A DNA stretch of 52,741 nt from Nanobdellati archaeon (GTDB lineage: Archaea > Nanobdellota > Nanobdellia > Woesearchaeales > JAADFO01). Numbering within the stretch: the stretch's first letter is position 1; each line of letters starts with the position of its first letter. The position numbers were made by a program, and so were the translations under genes. The notes beneath the pieces were generated by a model. The model was not told the DNA's origin. It saw only the letters and a program-made list of their open reading frames with translations, and did no database searches. The stretch lies in contig JAADFO010000048.1 of assembly GCA_013152815.1 (NCBI GenBank), positions 1-52,741 on the forward strand. Reading direction: 5' to 3'. Positions 25,640 to 36,900 of the stretch are shown here, in pieces.

Positions 25640-26897
25640 AGCCAGAGCAGCCATCCCCTCCTGCCCGGCCATCTTCTGCACCGGTCATCGGTGGCCATCC
25701 CATCAGCTCATCATCCTGGTCCTTGCCCTCCTTTCCAGCATGGCGGTCCTTCCTGCAACCAGGGGATATGCCATCGGCATGAGCAGTTCCAGCCTTGATT
25801 TCGGCGAGCTCCCACCGGACAGCTCCTTTCAGAGGAACATCCAGTTCAGCACAGACAGCAAGACCCCGGTGGTGCTTGAGCTGACGGTCGACGGAGCTCT
25901 CGGTCAGTGGATGACCTTCCCGAAAACCGTCGAAGTCAGGAAAGGACTGCCCCGATCCATCGCCCTGCGTCTCATCATCCCTGACCAGGTTCCCCTGGGA
26001 ACCTACCGAGGACTTCTGGTCGTCACCGGCAGACAGGATACGGCAGTGCAAGGACAGACCCCGGTCCTCATCACCCCAGGCATCATAAGGGAGATGCAGG
26101 TGGAGATCACCGAACAGGGGAAAACCCCCTGCGTAGTCAAGGCGATCTCTTTCGTCGAGAACGGAGACTACCTCCGCATCAGGGCAGACGTGAAGAGCCA
26201 GGTGAACCTTGAGATCAAACCGACTCTCCTGCTGAGCTATTTTTCTGATGATAGTTCATCCGACGGGATAAAAAAGACAAAAAAAACAAAAGAATGGACC
26301 ATGGATCCTCTGGCTCCGTTCTCATCCGATTTCTTCGAGGTGCATTGGAAGCCCCCCTGGAGACCAGGATCCCATAGGATCAAGGCAAGAATTGGCATCT
26401 GCAACTATTCGACATCAGAAGAGATCTCCTACCGCACCATGAGGACACTGGGCAAAGGGAACGTGTTCCCTGCCATCAAGATCGGCAGGAAAGAGGCGAC
26501 AGCAGGAAACCCGTTTCCTGTCCAGGCCACCTTCACCAACCTTGAAGGGGAGAGCCTGGATGTGCAGCTCGTCGGCAGAGCAGTCTACCCGAACGGATCC
26601 AGCACCCCCTTCTCAACAGAACCATTGAGGGTGGAAAGCAATCAGACCCAGATGTTCATCGCCTATCTGACCCTTCCAAAAGGGACCTATTCCATCGAAG
26701 CCAAGTTCATCTATGGCCCCTGGGAGAGCATCGAAAGAGGCACGACCGTGACTATCAGGAGAGGGACCGCAGAAGAGGGCAAAGGAGAGAGCTTCTCTTT
26801 CCACACGATCGGACGCATCGTCGCCCTGCTCGTATTGCTGGCCGCAGGAATCTTTGCAGGACGCCTGATCCGAAAAAGACGCTCCGGAAAGGGATAA
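25623..26897 (+). CDS. Type I membrane protein with beta-sandwich ectodomain
   Basis: A 424-residue protein. A signal-like segment at about 28-46 (HQLIILVLALLSSMAVLP) is followed by an outside region of beta-sandwich domains. The first starts SSSLDFGELPPDSSFQRNIQFS, a pattern seen in NEW3/chaperone-like envelope domains. A membrane helix (about 398-414, ALLVLLAAGIFAG) and a short basic tail (RKRRSGKG) end the protein. Unlike its neighbours it is not rich in sequons. The ATG at 25623 lies inside the last codons of the preceding gene (17-base overlap), so the two are translationally coupled. It may hold or assemble the upstream secreted protein, which lacks a C-terminal anchor. I do not recognise a named family. 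Confidence 0.82.
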   Translation: MSSSSRARAAIPSCPAIFCTGHRWPSHQLIILVLALLSSMAVLPATRGYAIGMSSSSLDFGELPPDSSFQRNIQFSTDSKTPVVLELTVDGALGQWMTFPKTVEVRKGLPRSIALRLIIPDQVPLGTYRGLLVVTGRQDTAVQGQTPVLITPGIIREMQVEITEQGKTPCVVKAISFVENGDYLRIRADVKSQVNLEIKPTLLLSYFSDDSSSDGIKKTKKTKEWTMDPLAPFSSDFFEVHWKPPWRPGSHRIKARIGICNYSTSEEISYRTMRTLGKGNVFPAIKIGRKEATAGNPFPVQATFTNLEGESLDVQLVGRAVYPNGSSTPFSTEPLRVESNQTQMFIAYLTLPKGTYSIEAKFIYGPWESIERGTTVTIRRGTAEEGKGESFSFHTIGRIVALLVLLAAGIFAGRLIRKRRSGKG

Positions 26898-27367
26898 CAA
26901 AAAGAGACAGTAAAAGATAAAAGAGACGATAAAAGATAGCAAGAGAAAAGGAAGAAAACATAAAAAGAGCGAGAAAATCCGGCAGCGATAACGGTCATTT
27001 TCTGAGCCCGACCCAGATTCACCAGATTACCCAAGACCACCCCTTTTGCAGTCCCGACCTATTCTTATCTAATAAGTATAATAACAAAAACTTTATAAAT
27101 CATTTTTATCTGATAAGAAGATAAATCCATAAAGACTTATTTGATGAGACTTTTCATGACCTGTTGGGGACAAAAGGAACATCATCAAACAGAGGAAATC
27201 CAGAAGAATAGCATCGAGAAAAACACTTATCTGATAAGAAAATACTAAGTCATCATGAGACAGCACACAGGAAGAATATGAAAAGATACTTATATGATAA
27301 GAGTCCATAAATCCCTGATTTCCTGATTAAGCACACCCAGACCAGCTCTGGCAGTTGATATTTGTGC
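26898..27367. other. Intergenic region with operator array
   Basis: About 470 bases, very AT-rich after 27060. It starts with two imperfect AAAAGAGAC-containing purine repeats (26899-26940) and then carries five copies of a 13-bp palindrome. TATA-like CTTTATAAAT lies at 27091-27100. No convincing ORF is seen before 27368. Confidence 0.6.
27064..27301 (+). promoter_or_regulatory. Five-copy palindromic operator array
   Basis: Copies of consensus CTTATCTGATAAG start at 27064, 27105, 27136, 27226 and 27289 (CTTATCTAATAAG, TTTATCTGATAAG, CTTATTTGATGAG, CTTATCTGATAAG, CTTATATGATAAG). Start-to-start distances are 41, 31, 90 and 63 bp; three of these are near whole helical turns. The last copy has TATATGAT at its centre and may overlap the TATA box of the HTH gene, which begins 67 bases later. 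They look like sites for a regulator, most simply the HTH protein encoded next. Confidence 0.75.
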
Positions 27368-27997
27368 ATGAAGAGCAAAGACATCAACGAAACCCCTGAA
27401 GCGACGTCAAAAACGACAAAAATGAGGGATAGTGAGAGACAAAAGAGTGAGGTTTCCCGTAGCGTCAGCATCCAGCAGCCGATGACGAATGAAGCGAATG
27501 GACCGCTCCATCTCCTTCTTGACCTTCTTGAAAAGAAGCATCACATCAGCTACAGCGAACTCATCACCCTCCTTCAGAAGAGACAGGAAGAACAGCTGAA
27601 GGGGCGTGTCCCTGCAAGACTCTTCGCAGACCGGAAGCTGGGCGTTCTCGAGATCCTGGTACGATACCTGAAAGACCACCGGCAGATGTCCTTCAAAGAG
27701 ATCGGAAAGATCATCCAGAGGGACAACAGGACCATCTGGGCGTCTTACCATAACGCCTGTCAGAAGCGACAGAAGATGCAGCTTCCAAAAAAGCCGCAGA
27801 TCTACATACCGCTCGTATCGTTCGCTGACCGAAGGCTCGGACCTGCAGAGAACGTCATCTATCATCTCCATGCCAAGGAACAGATTCCCTTCTCCAGGAT
27901 CGCAGAACTTCTCAGACGTGATCCCCGGACAGTCTGGACAGCATTTGCCCATGCAAAAAAGAAAATGAACAGCAGAGAGGATGCCGATGCTGCATAG
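27368..27997 (+). CDS. Tandem-HTH transcription regulator
   Basis: A 209-residue protein with two tandem copies of a sigma-region-4-like helix-turn-helix unit. Copy 1 (about 84-134) has RLFADRKLGVLE...SFKEIGKIIQRDNRTIWASYHNA. Copy 2 (about 148-199) has VSFADRRLGPAE...PFSRIAELLRRDPRTVWTAFAHA. A weaker third copy may lie at 46-75. The first 45 residues look disordered. An ATG at 27368 was used; an in-frame TTG at 27362 and ATGs at 27422 and 27482 are possible. Five palindromes lie upstream, and two HTH units in one chain could bind the two halves of a palindrome. The stop lies inside the start region of the giant gene, so the regulator and the giant protein are cotranscribed and probably coupled. 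Autoregulation is inferred. Confidence 0.85.
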   Translation: MKSKDINETPEATSKTTKMRDSERQKSEVSRSVSIQQPMTNEANGPLHLLLDLLEKKHHISYSELITLLQKRQEEQLKGRVPARLFADRKLGVLEILVRYLKDHRQMSFKEIGKIIQRDNRTIWASYHNACQKRQKMQLPKKPQIYIPLVSFADRRLGPAENVIYHLHAKEQIPFSRIAELLRRDPRTVWTAFAHAKKKMNSREDADAA

Positions 27998-30900
27998 AAA
28001 GATACGCAGTCGGATAAGCAGCCTGAAGAGACCGCAGTCTTTGCTGCTGCTGGCGCTTATCATACTGTCAGGCATCTCGGTCTACACCACCATGACCGGG
28101 GCGATCAACTATCCTCCGAACGATTCTCTGGCGACCATCCTGCCCAACAACAGCGACCTGCCCGTCCTAGCGCTCCTGAACCAGAGCGATGGCGGAAAGA
28201 AGAACATCCCAGAGAAGAACAGCGAAGGAAACCAGAACCTGAACAGCAATGCATCCACAGCACCCCTCCAGCAGGAACCGTCTCAAGAACCGTCCATCAC
28301 CATCACCCAACAGGATGCCCAGATAGGGAGGCCTGTCAGATGGGAAATGCGTATCGAGAATATCGGGAATCCGGCAGGTCCTTCAGGAGATACAGGACCC
28401 TCGGAGGATACGACACCTATCCTGCTGCCGATCCCGCCGGATGCAGAGAACATCACGCTCCTTGAAGGAAGCAACGTGACGATGAGCCAGGGAAACAGTA
28501 CAGACAACGTCTCTGTTGCATCCGGCAAGGCTGCCCAAGGAAGACAGCAGGTGAGCGTCCGGATGGACAAGGGAGAACAGGCCATCATCAGCTACCAGAC
28601 TCCCGCACCTTACATCAGCGAGAAAGATGTCCGTGAAGATGGTGCCCTGAAGAAGGAGATCATCATAGGATCCGACGCGAGCGTCCATTATTCCAACGTC
28701 CATGTCCAGACAGAGCTCATCAATGCCACCCAGGAAAGCGTCCGTCTTTACCATCAGGAAACGATGCCCGATGCCAGGGGAGAGGACATCACCAGAATGG
28801 TGGAGGTCACCGAAGACCCCGCATATCTCCTGACCTTCCTCGACCTTGACCAGGACGGAAAATACGACCAGATAGACTGGGTCGTCCCCCGGCTCAGCGA
28901 ACAACATTTCCTTCTGGTCCAGCGGCTCAACGGAAATTCCCCGAGCATAAGGCTCTACAGGGAACAGGCATCGGGGATAGGCACGAACAACCAGATGACA
29001 GTCACGCTCGTGCTGCATAACAACAACAGCGTGAACATCAGCAATCTGGCGATCACCGAGAGCGTGCCTTCCGGATGGACTCCCTTCAACCTGCCGAACG
29101 GCACCAACATGACCTTTGACATGGCAAACAACAGAACCCTGCTTTCCTTTTTCCTCGATCTTTCCGCAGACAGGACCAGACCCCTCATCTATGACGTCTC
29201 CTCACCTCCCTCTGAAGGGACAGGACTGTTCATCGCCACCGCAGGAGGCAGGACCATCGCAAGCCAGCTTGTCGAGGTAAACAGCAGCCGCGCCTTCTTC
29301 GAGACCATCCTGACCTTAGAGCAGCAGAACGATACCAACAACGCTGATAACCGCACCGGTGGGAACACGACCAACACCTCTGCCAGCAGCCCCGCCCAAA
29401 CATCCACCTACCGGACCATCGACAACGAACATCTCTATCCGCTTCACTTCAAGGTCATCAACAGGGGAGCATCCCAGAACCGCTATCCGACATTCTTCTA
29501 CTGGATCCACAACAGCTCAAAATGGCAGGTCCAGAGACGCCTGATGGAAGGGTCGTGCCCTGGAGCGTCTGTCGTTCCCTACCGGGATAAGAAGGCGCTC
29601 AGATGCATCTGGCAGACGTTCCCTGCAGGTACCAGCAAGGAATTTACCATATGGATCAGCGGAAAACAGCCAGTTTCAGAAGAGCTCATGCTGCTCAACA
29701 TCACCTATGACCCCCCAACATACCAAGACGGCGATGATGCCGAGACCGATAAGGGACAAACAGACAAGACAGACAGAGGGAACATCATAGGACGAGCAAT
29801 CAGGTCCATCTTCAGCATCATCAGACAAGGATTCGTCGATATCATCGGATACATCACCGATCTGTTCAAGGGCAACAGCACGGGCAACAGGCAGCAAGGC
29901 ATCACCGGACGGATCGTCGGAACCGCCCCTCAGGGGACAGCACAGGGTTCTCTTCCCGCGCAGACCAACGGCAACGCCGACCAGAACAACAATCCGGCGA
30001 CCTTTCCCGAAAACGGCGGAAGCGGCGTACTGCCAAGCGGCAATCCGATCATACCGATACAGAATCCGTCCGGGACCACCCTTCCCACACAGAATGCCGC
30101 GCTCCCCTCTGGACCGGTCCCCTTCCGACAGCAGCCCATCGATAACAGCATCGGCCCCACCGGTGGTCGTGGACCCGGAGAACCCATCGGAGGACCTGGA
30201 CCCGCACCACAAAGACCGCCAAGACTTCAGAAGATCTGGTACTCCACCACCCAGCAGGTTTACCTGAGGACACGACCATGGGCAGCACCGCCGCAGGGAG
30301 AACCCCCCATCATGCTGACGTTGCGGGATGCATCACGCAGGATCATACCACGAAGGATACTCCGGGCCATACCCGTCGGTCCAGAACAGTACGACCTGGA
30401 GATAGAGCTCGGCATGAAACAACTCAGGAATATCCAGTTCAAGGACATCCACATCAAGGCGAACCAGAGCCTGGACCTGGGCATCGAGGAACTGGAGAAG
30501 AACAACACTCCGCGCATAGGCTTCCAGAGCGCCATCAGCGGCTTTGCCATAGATCCCACAAGGTTGAACTTCACCAACGCAAGCTTCACCTTCGTCGCCT
30601 CAGGAAACGTCCTCTACAAATGCGTCGCCTGGAACTTCACCGAACAGACCTGCGAAGGGAACTGGAAAAAATATCAGGACATTGTTCCGGGAAAGGAATA
30701 CACGATCCTGTTCACCCCGGACGATCCGGGATATGCAGAGACAGGAGTGGCATCCATCAACACGAAAAAGCCGATATATCATCCCAACGAGACCGCAGAG
30801 ATCATCATGGTGGTATTGGACAGGGAAGGACACCTGGCAGAAGGAGCGAACGTCACGCTCAACATCACCCTGCCTAACGGCACGGTCTCCACCCGCACTA

Positions 30901-33900
30901 CCGGAACAGGACAGGGGTCTGGACAGGGCGCAGGAGAAGGGCTCATCACCGAGACCAGCAGAGGCATCTACCGGACCAACTTCACGCAGACGGACCTGGA
31001 AGGAAACTACTCGCTCGATGTCAGCGCCGTCGGAACGGGAGTGAACAACAGCATGCATTCTTTCTTCTCCGTCAGAGCATTCTACGAGTTCGACATCCTC
31101 AGGGACATGCCGGTCACCATGGACCCCTGGAGAGGCCCCTACACGGCAAAGGTGACCATCAGCTCCTACATCAACGTGACCAGCTTCGACTTCACCGAGG
31201 TCATCCCGGGGAACTTCTCGATCAACGATGCAGGAGGAGCAGAGGTGAGCCAGGCAAACGGCTCCTGGCATCTCTTCTGGAAAGGCCTCAGCGACGGCGC
31301 TCACATAAGCTACCGGGCACGGCCGCCGCTCTACAGCCCGGACCTCTATGAGATAGGACCTTCTTTTGTAGATTATGTCTTTGGAAACCAGAGCAGGACC
31401 TTTGAGGAAGCACGACCGTGGTACCTGGCCGTCGACCCTGAACAAGGTCTCTGTGCACCAAACTGTCCGACCCACGTGAAGGCAGAGACCGGCACCATCT
31501 ATCTCTCGGGAACCACCAACACGGCAAGCCTGACCAACTCCTACAACATCAGCAAGGCATTCATCATCAGACGTTACGCCATGTACATCAGCGACGCGAC
31601 GCAAGAACCCGACGGGGGAACGGCGACCATACGATGGTCCAACTGCAACGGTGACATCTGCGACCAGCTCACCGCCACAAGGATAGCAGGCGATGCAGAG
31701 GATGCCATCGTCTCCTATTCCATCCTCCAGGCAGAGAACATCAGGACCTGGAACTTCAGCATCAGCTGGGCAACCGGACAGAACACCGCGACCTTTGACC
31801 CGAACCCTGACCTTCCGGCAGACTGGTCCTCCAAATGCTTCGTCAACGTCTACCGGGCAACGAGGATAAGCTCGGCCACGGTCAGCGATTTCGCCGAGGC
31901 AGAGGTACGGAGCAACATCACAGCAGCGAACAACATCGACTTCGGCAGGGACGGAGAGGATGGAGGAAGTCCTGCGGCAGGCACCACCTACGGGGAAGTA
32001 ATCTGCTTCCGTGACACGACGGCGGTCCAGCAGATCAACTTTGCCATGGGCGAATCAGAACCGCATACCGACAATGTTCCCATCAGTTCGGTGAATGTCT
32101 CCAACAGCTGGGAGATCCACAATCATCGACAGCCGGACGACGGCGTCGGACAGAATTCGGTACTGGGCAACATCACCAGCCCCACCAACCTTCAGCTCTA
32201 CTATGCAGAGACCGGACAGACCGCAGCAGGAGACCAGCCCCAGCTCACCGCCTACATCATCGAACACGAGGCCGACAAGGGAGCGAGGGTCAGGAACGTG
32301 AGGATAAGTCCCGGCATTACCGACCAGAACATCACCACCACCATCAGCCCGCCGGTGACCGACCTCAACAATACCTTGCTCAGCTGCTACAACAGCATGG
32401 CAGCAGGAGGAGGGACCGCCCACACGAGGGATTACTGGGCCAACCGGTTCGTGGATGCAAGCACCATCAACAGCATCAACTACCGCACCCGCGCAACCGG
32501 CCAGACCAGCCTCATCAACTGCTACATCGTGGAATGGCCGACAACCACCAGCCTCGAGCTCGGTGAGGCACCGCCCAACACCACGCTCGTCCAGCCCGCG
32601 GACAATGCACTGCTGAACAGCAGGAACATCAACTTCACCTTCAACGTCAGCACGGATGACAGGATCATCAACTGCTCGCTCTACACCAATGCGACAGGAA
32701 GTTTCCTCCTCACCCAGAAGAACCAGACAGCCATCGTCAACGGCACCATCAACGGCATCAACCACACGTTCTCCCAGGACGCCACCCTGTCCTGGAACGT
32801 GGAATGCAGAGACCTGAGCAGCGCCGCATTCTCCTCAACAAACAGGACCCTCACCATGGATGCTACGCCCCCCTCCTTCCCGCTCATCCAGATAGGACCT
32901 GATCCCGCTGAATACGGCAGAGAGAACGTCTCAGTGAACTGGACAGCAAGCGACATAAGGTTCAACAGCACCTGGGCCAACGTAAGCTATCCCAACGGGA
33001 CCACCCTGGCCGTCTTCCTGCAGAACTTCACCCTCACGGCCGCTAATCTCAGTGTCATAGGGAACTTCAGCATCATCATCTACGCGAACGACAGCCTGGG
33101 CAACACGAACAGCAGCACCAACGTCCTGATCGTTCAGGACAGCCTTGCCCCGAACATCACCTTGTTCCTGCCAGTGAACGCGAGCTTCGACAATGATGGA
33201 AACATCAACTTCACCTATAATGTCAGCGATGTCTCTCCGATCGCGAACTGCAGCCTCTTCTTCGGCAGCACACGGGTAGACACCAACAACAGCATCAACC
33301 CGGATATCACCCAGCAGTTCGTCCGGACAAACCTTGCAGCAGTCACCTATGACTGGAACGTCTCCTGCTATGACGGACAGGGGAACCCCGGCAGCTCAGA
33401 TGTGTGGAGCGTGACAGTTGACAAGACCAGCCCGACAATAGCCCTGCACCAGCCGGACGACGGGGCATGGAGCGACACATCCCAGGTGCAGATGAACTAC
33501 ACCCCCAGCGATGCCTATCTGGAGAGCTGCAGGCTCTGGGCCAACTTCTCCGGAACCTGGATGGTCAACCAGACCAACAGCAGCCCTGCTTCAGGAGCGG
33601 CCAACCGCTTCCAGCCGCTCATCCTCAATGACGGAAGCTATCTCTGGAACGTGGAATGCAACGATTCGGCAGGAAACACCCAGTCTGGAGCTGCCAACCG
33701 GAGCCTGCATGTGGATGCAGGCAAACCAACGGTCCAGTTCGTCTTTCCCACGCCGCAGAACAACAGCAACCTGAGCGTGAACTCGGTCGTCATCAACATC
33801 TCCCACAACGAGGCCAACCCGGACACGCTCATCCTGTCCTGGAACGGCAGCAACCAGTCAAGACCCTACGCAGGAAGCTACACCAACATCACCGAAAGTC

Positions 33901-36900
33901 CGCTCGATGACGGAACCTACCGGTTCTTTGCGGTCGTCAACGACAGCTCCAACAACATCAACCAGACCGAGACGAGACTCGTCCGGATCGACACGAAAAG
34001 TCCGATCCTCACCCTGCTAGGACCAGAGAACGACAGCTGGCAGACATCCTCGCTCACCCGGTTCTTCTACAACACGAGCGATGCCTTCCTCGGCGTCATG
34101 AACTGCAGCCTGTACGCAGACGGAATCCTCAACCATACCAACACGAGCATCGAAGAAGGGATATCGCAGAACTTCAGCGTCTCTTTCGCTTCAGGCAACC
34201 ACAACTGGAGCGTCCGTTGCGAGGACAGGACCAGCAACCAGAACCAGACCGAGACCCGCATCCTCAAGACCGACCTGACCTTCCCCCAGATGAACGGAGA
34301 GCAGGTCAACGGAACCAGCTTCACCATCAACAGCCGCATCTGTCTCAATGTCACCGTGACCGATACCTATTCAGGAACAAGCCAGGTACTTGCCCAGATC
34401 GACCATCCTCAGAGCGGTCTTGTCAACATCAGCCTCTCCAACGCCACAGGAGGCTGCGGCAACGCAGGAGGAGACGTCTATAGCACCGCGCTCCTCAACG
34501 ACGAGGCAGGCCAATACAACTGGACCCTGACCTTTGCTCAGGATAACGCCGGCAACATCCAGACAAGCATACCGTCAAGCCCACTCGAGTGGAACGTCTC
34601 TGCGAACAACAACATGGAATCAGCCATGCTCAGTCCTGTCAGCAACAGGCTATTGAATGAATCCGAGACTGCAACCAACTATTCCATCTCCCAGACCTGC
34701 CAGGCATCATGCACAGCAGGAAACTGCATCGATGTGGAACTCACTCCCCAGTTCCATAACAGCACCTGGAATGACATCACATCGACAACCGGACAGCTGA
34801 ACAACCCGAACGGCACAATATCCTGCGGAAACCTCACCGGCAACCCTGACGCCTGGTGGAACTCCTCCTGGAACCATCGGGAACCCATCAACCTGTCGGT
34901 GCCGAGCGGATCGACCCCGCAGGATTTCCAGGTACAGCTCATCCTGAACAGCACCACCGTCGGCAGCGGCTTCAACTGGAGCAGGAGCTGTGCAGACATG
35001 AGATTCATCAACATCAGCAGCAACACGGTCATCAGCCATTTCATATCTTCCTGCAGCCAGACAGACCAGAATGCCTCTGTCTGGATCAAGGTGCCGGGAA
35101 GCATCACCACCAACGCATACATGATCTATATGTACTACGACAACCCGGATGCCGCCTCGACATCGAACGGGACAGCCACCTTTGAATTCTTCGATGACTT
35201 CAGCGGTGACCTCAGCAAATGGGATGTCCGTGACCCTGACATCTCCATCATCTCCGGCTATCTCGAGATCGCAGGAGGAAGCACCAGCTCACCCTACGGC
35301 CATGCGGTCCTCGGCTCCAACACCACCTACACCGGTTTCCAGGACGGCATCATCGAGATGGACCTCTACCTCACCACCAATTCCATCGCAGAGATAGGCA
35401 TGCGGGGCGACCCGGCAGCCAACACAGGCTACAAAGGACGATTCGACGCAAGAAGCGGCCAGGGCATGAGCTATCTCAAGCCGCCCTACGCAGGATGGGG
35501 TTTCTGGACCGGCAGCGGCCCTGACGGCAACGCAGTCCCCACCGGCAGCTGGATACCCATAAGACTCCAGGTCAACAGCACCTCTTTCCGGAGCTGGAGG
35601 GGCACCACAAGCTTCACCTCCAGCCCAGACAGCCAATACACCGGCCCGGGAGAGATATCGCTCCAGAACCACTACGGAACCTATTCCCGGTTCGACAATG
35701 TCCGGGTCAGGAAGTACAGCGCCGCAGAACCCGCAAGCAGCACAGGCGGGGAGGAGACCTATGTGGGGGCGAGCAACATCACCACCTGCAACGCGACCTT
35801 CACCATCATCAGCGGGAAGCATGCAGGGAACAACACCTGGCCCATCCGCTGCATCGCCAGATCCCAAAGCGCACCCAACGCCTACAGCAACGGACAAAAC
35901 CTCACCATCAACGACCATCCCACCGCAGGCATCAGCCAACCCCTCGACAGCACCTGGCTGGACGGGGAATTCCTGCTCAACGCATCGGCCAGCAGCGACG
36001 ATCGAGGGATAAGAAGATATCTTTTCACGCTCGCCAACGACAGCAGCTTCGACAACAGCCAGACCATCTGCGACAGCCTCAACACCATCGCTCCGACAAC
36101 CCCTGAGAACGTCACCTTCTCGGGCAGCTATGGCTATGCTGCAGGGACACAGACCGAGGCAGCAGCAGACGATAACAATTATGTCTTTGTCGGAGACAAC
36201 GCGACAGGGACCTTCACCGCCTACAGCAGCATCAGATACAACATGAGCAGACTGGGCATCAACAGCTCCCGGGTACGCGGGCTCATCTACTCGGTGCGGT
36301 ACTGCCATAGCAGGGACGACTATCCCAACGTCGGCTGCAATGGGAACAGCGCCACCGGAACACCCCAGGGGACACAGGACGTACAGGCGTACAACTACTC
36401 AGGAGGACAGTGGGTCACCCTGGGAGTGCTGCGGACCGACGACAACGGAAATGAACGGACGGACAGCTATCAGGTCAACGGCACCCTCGCCGATTTTGTC
36501 AATGAGACAAGCAATGAGACCTGGATTCGTTACACCATCGACTATCTCAATTTTGTCGACCTTGACGTCAGCTATTTAGTCATCGACCAGGCCATGCTCA
36601 ACATCACCTATGACACCCAGAGCGCCTCCTGCATCTTCAACAGCACCAAGGGAGGGACATGTCCAGAGGAGACGCTCAGCTGCGCCCTCCGTCTCAATGT
36701 GACCGACAATGAAGGACTGAAGAACAGCACCTGGATAACGGTCGGCATCGACAATACCGCCCCTCAGGTCAACCTCACCGATCCGGCGCAGGACGAGATA
36801 CTGACCGGTTCTTCGACGGTCGTGAATGCCACCGCCACCGATGCAGGAAGCGGCATCGATACGGTCTCTTTCCGCTACCGTGCCAATGATACCGATACCT

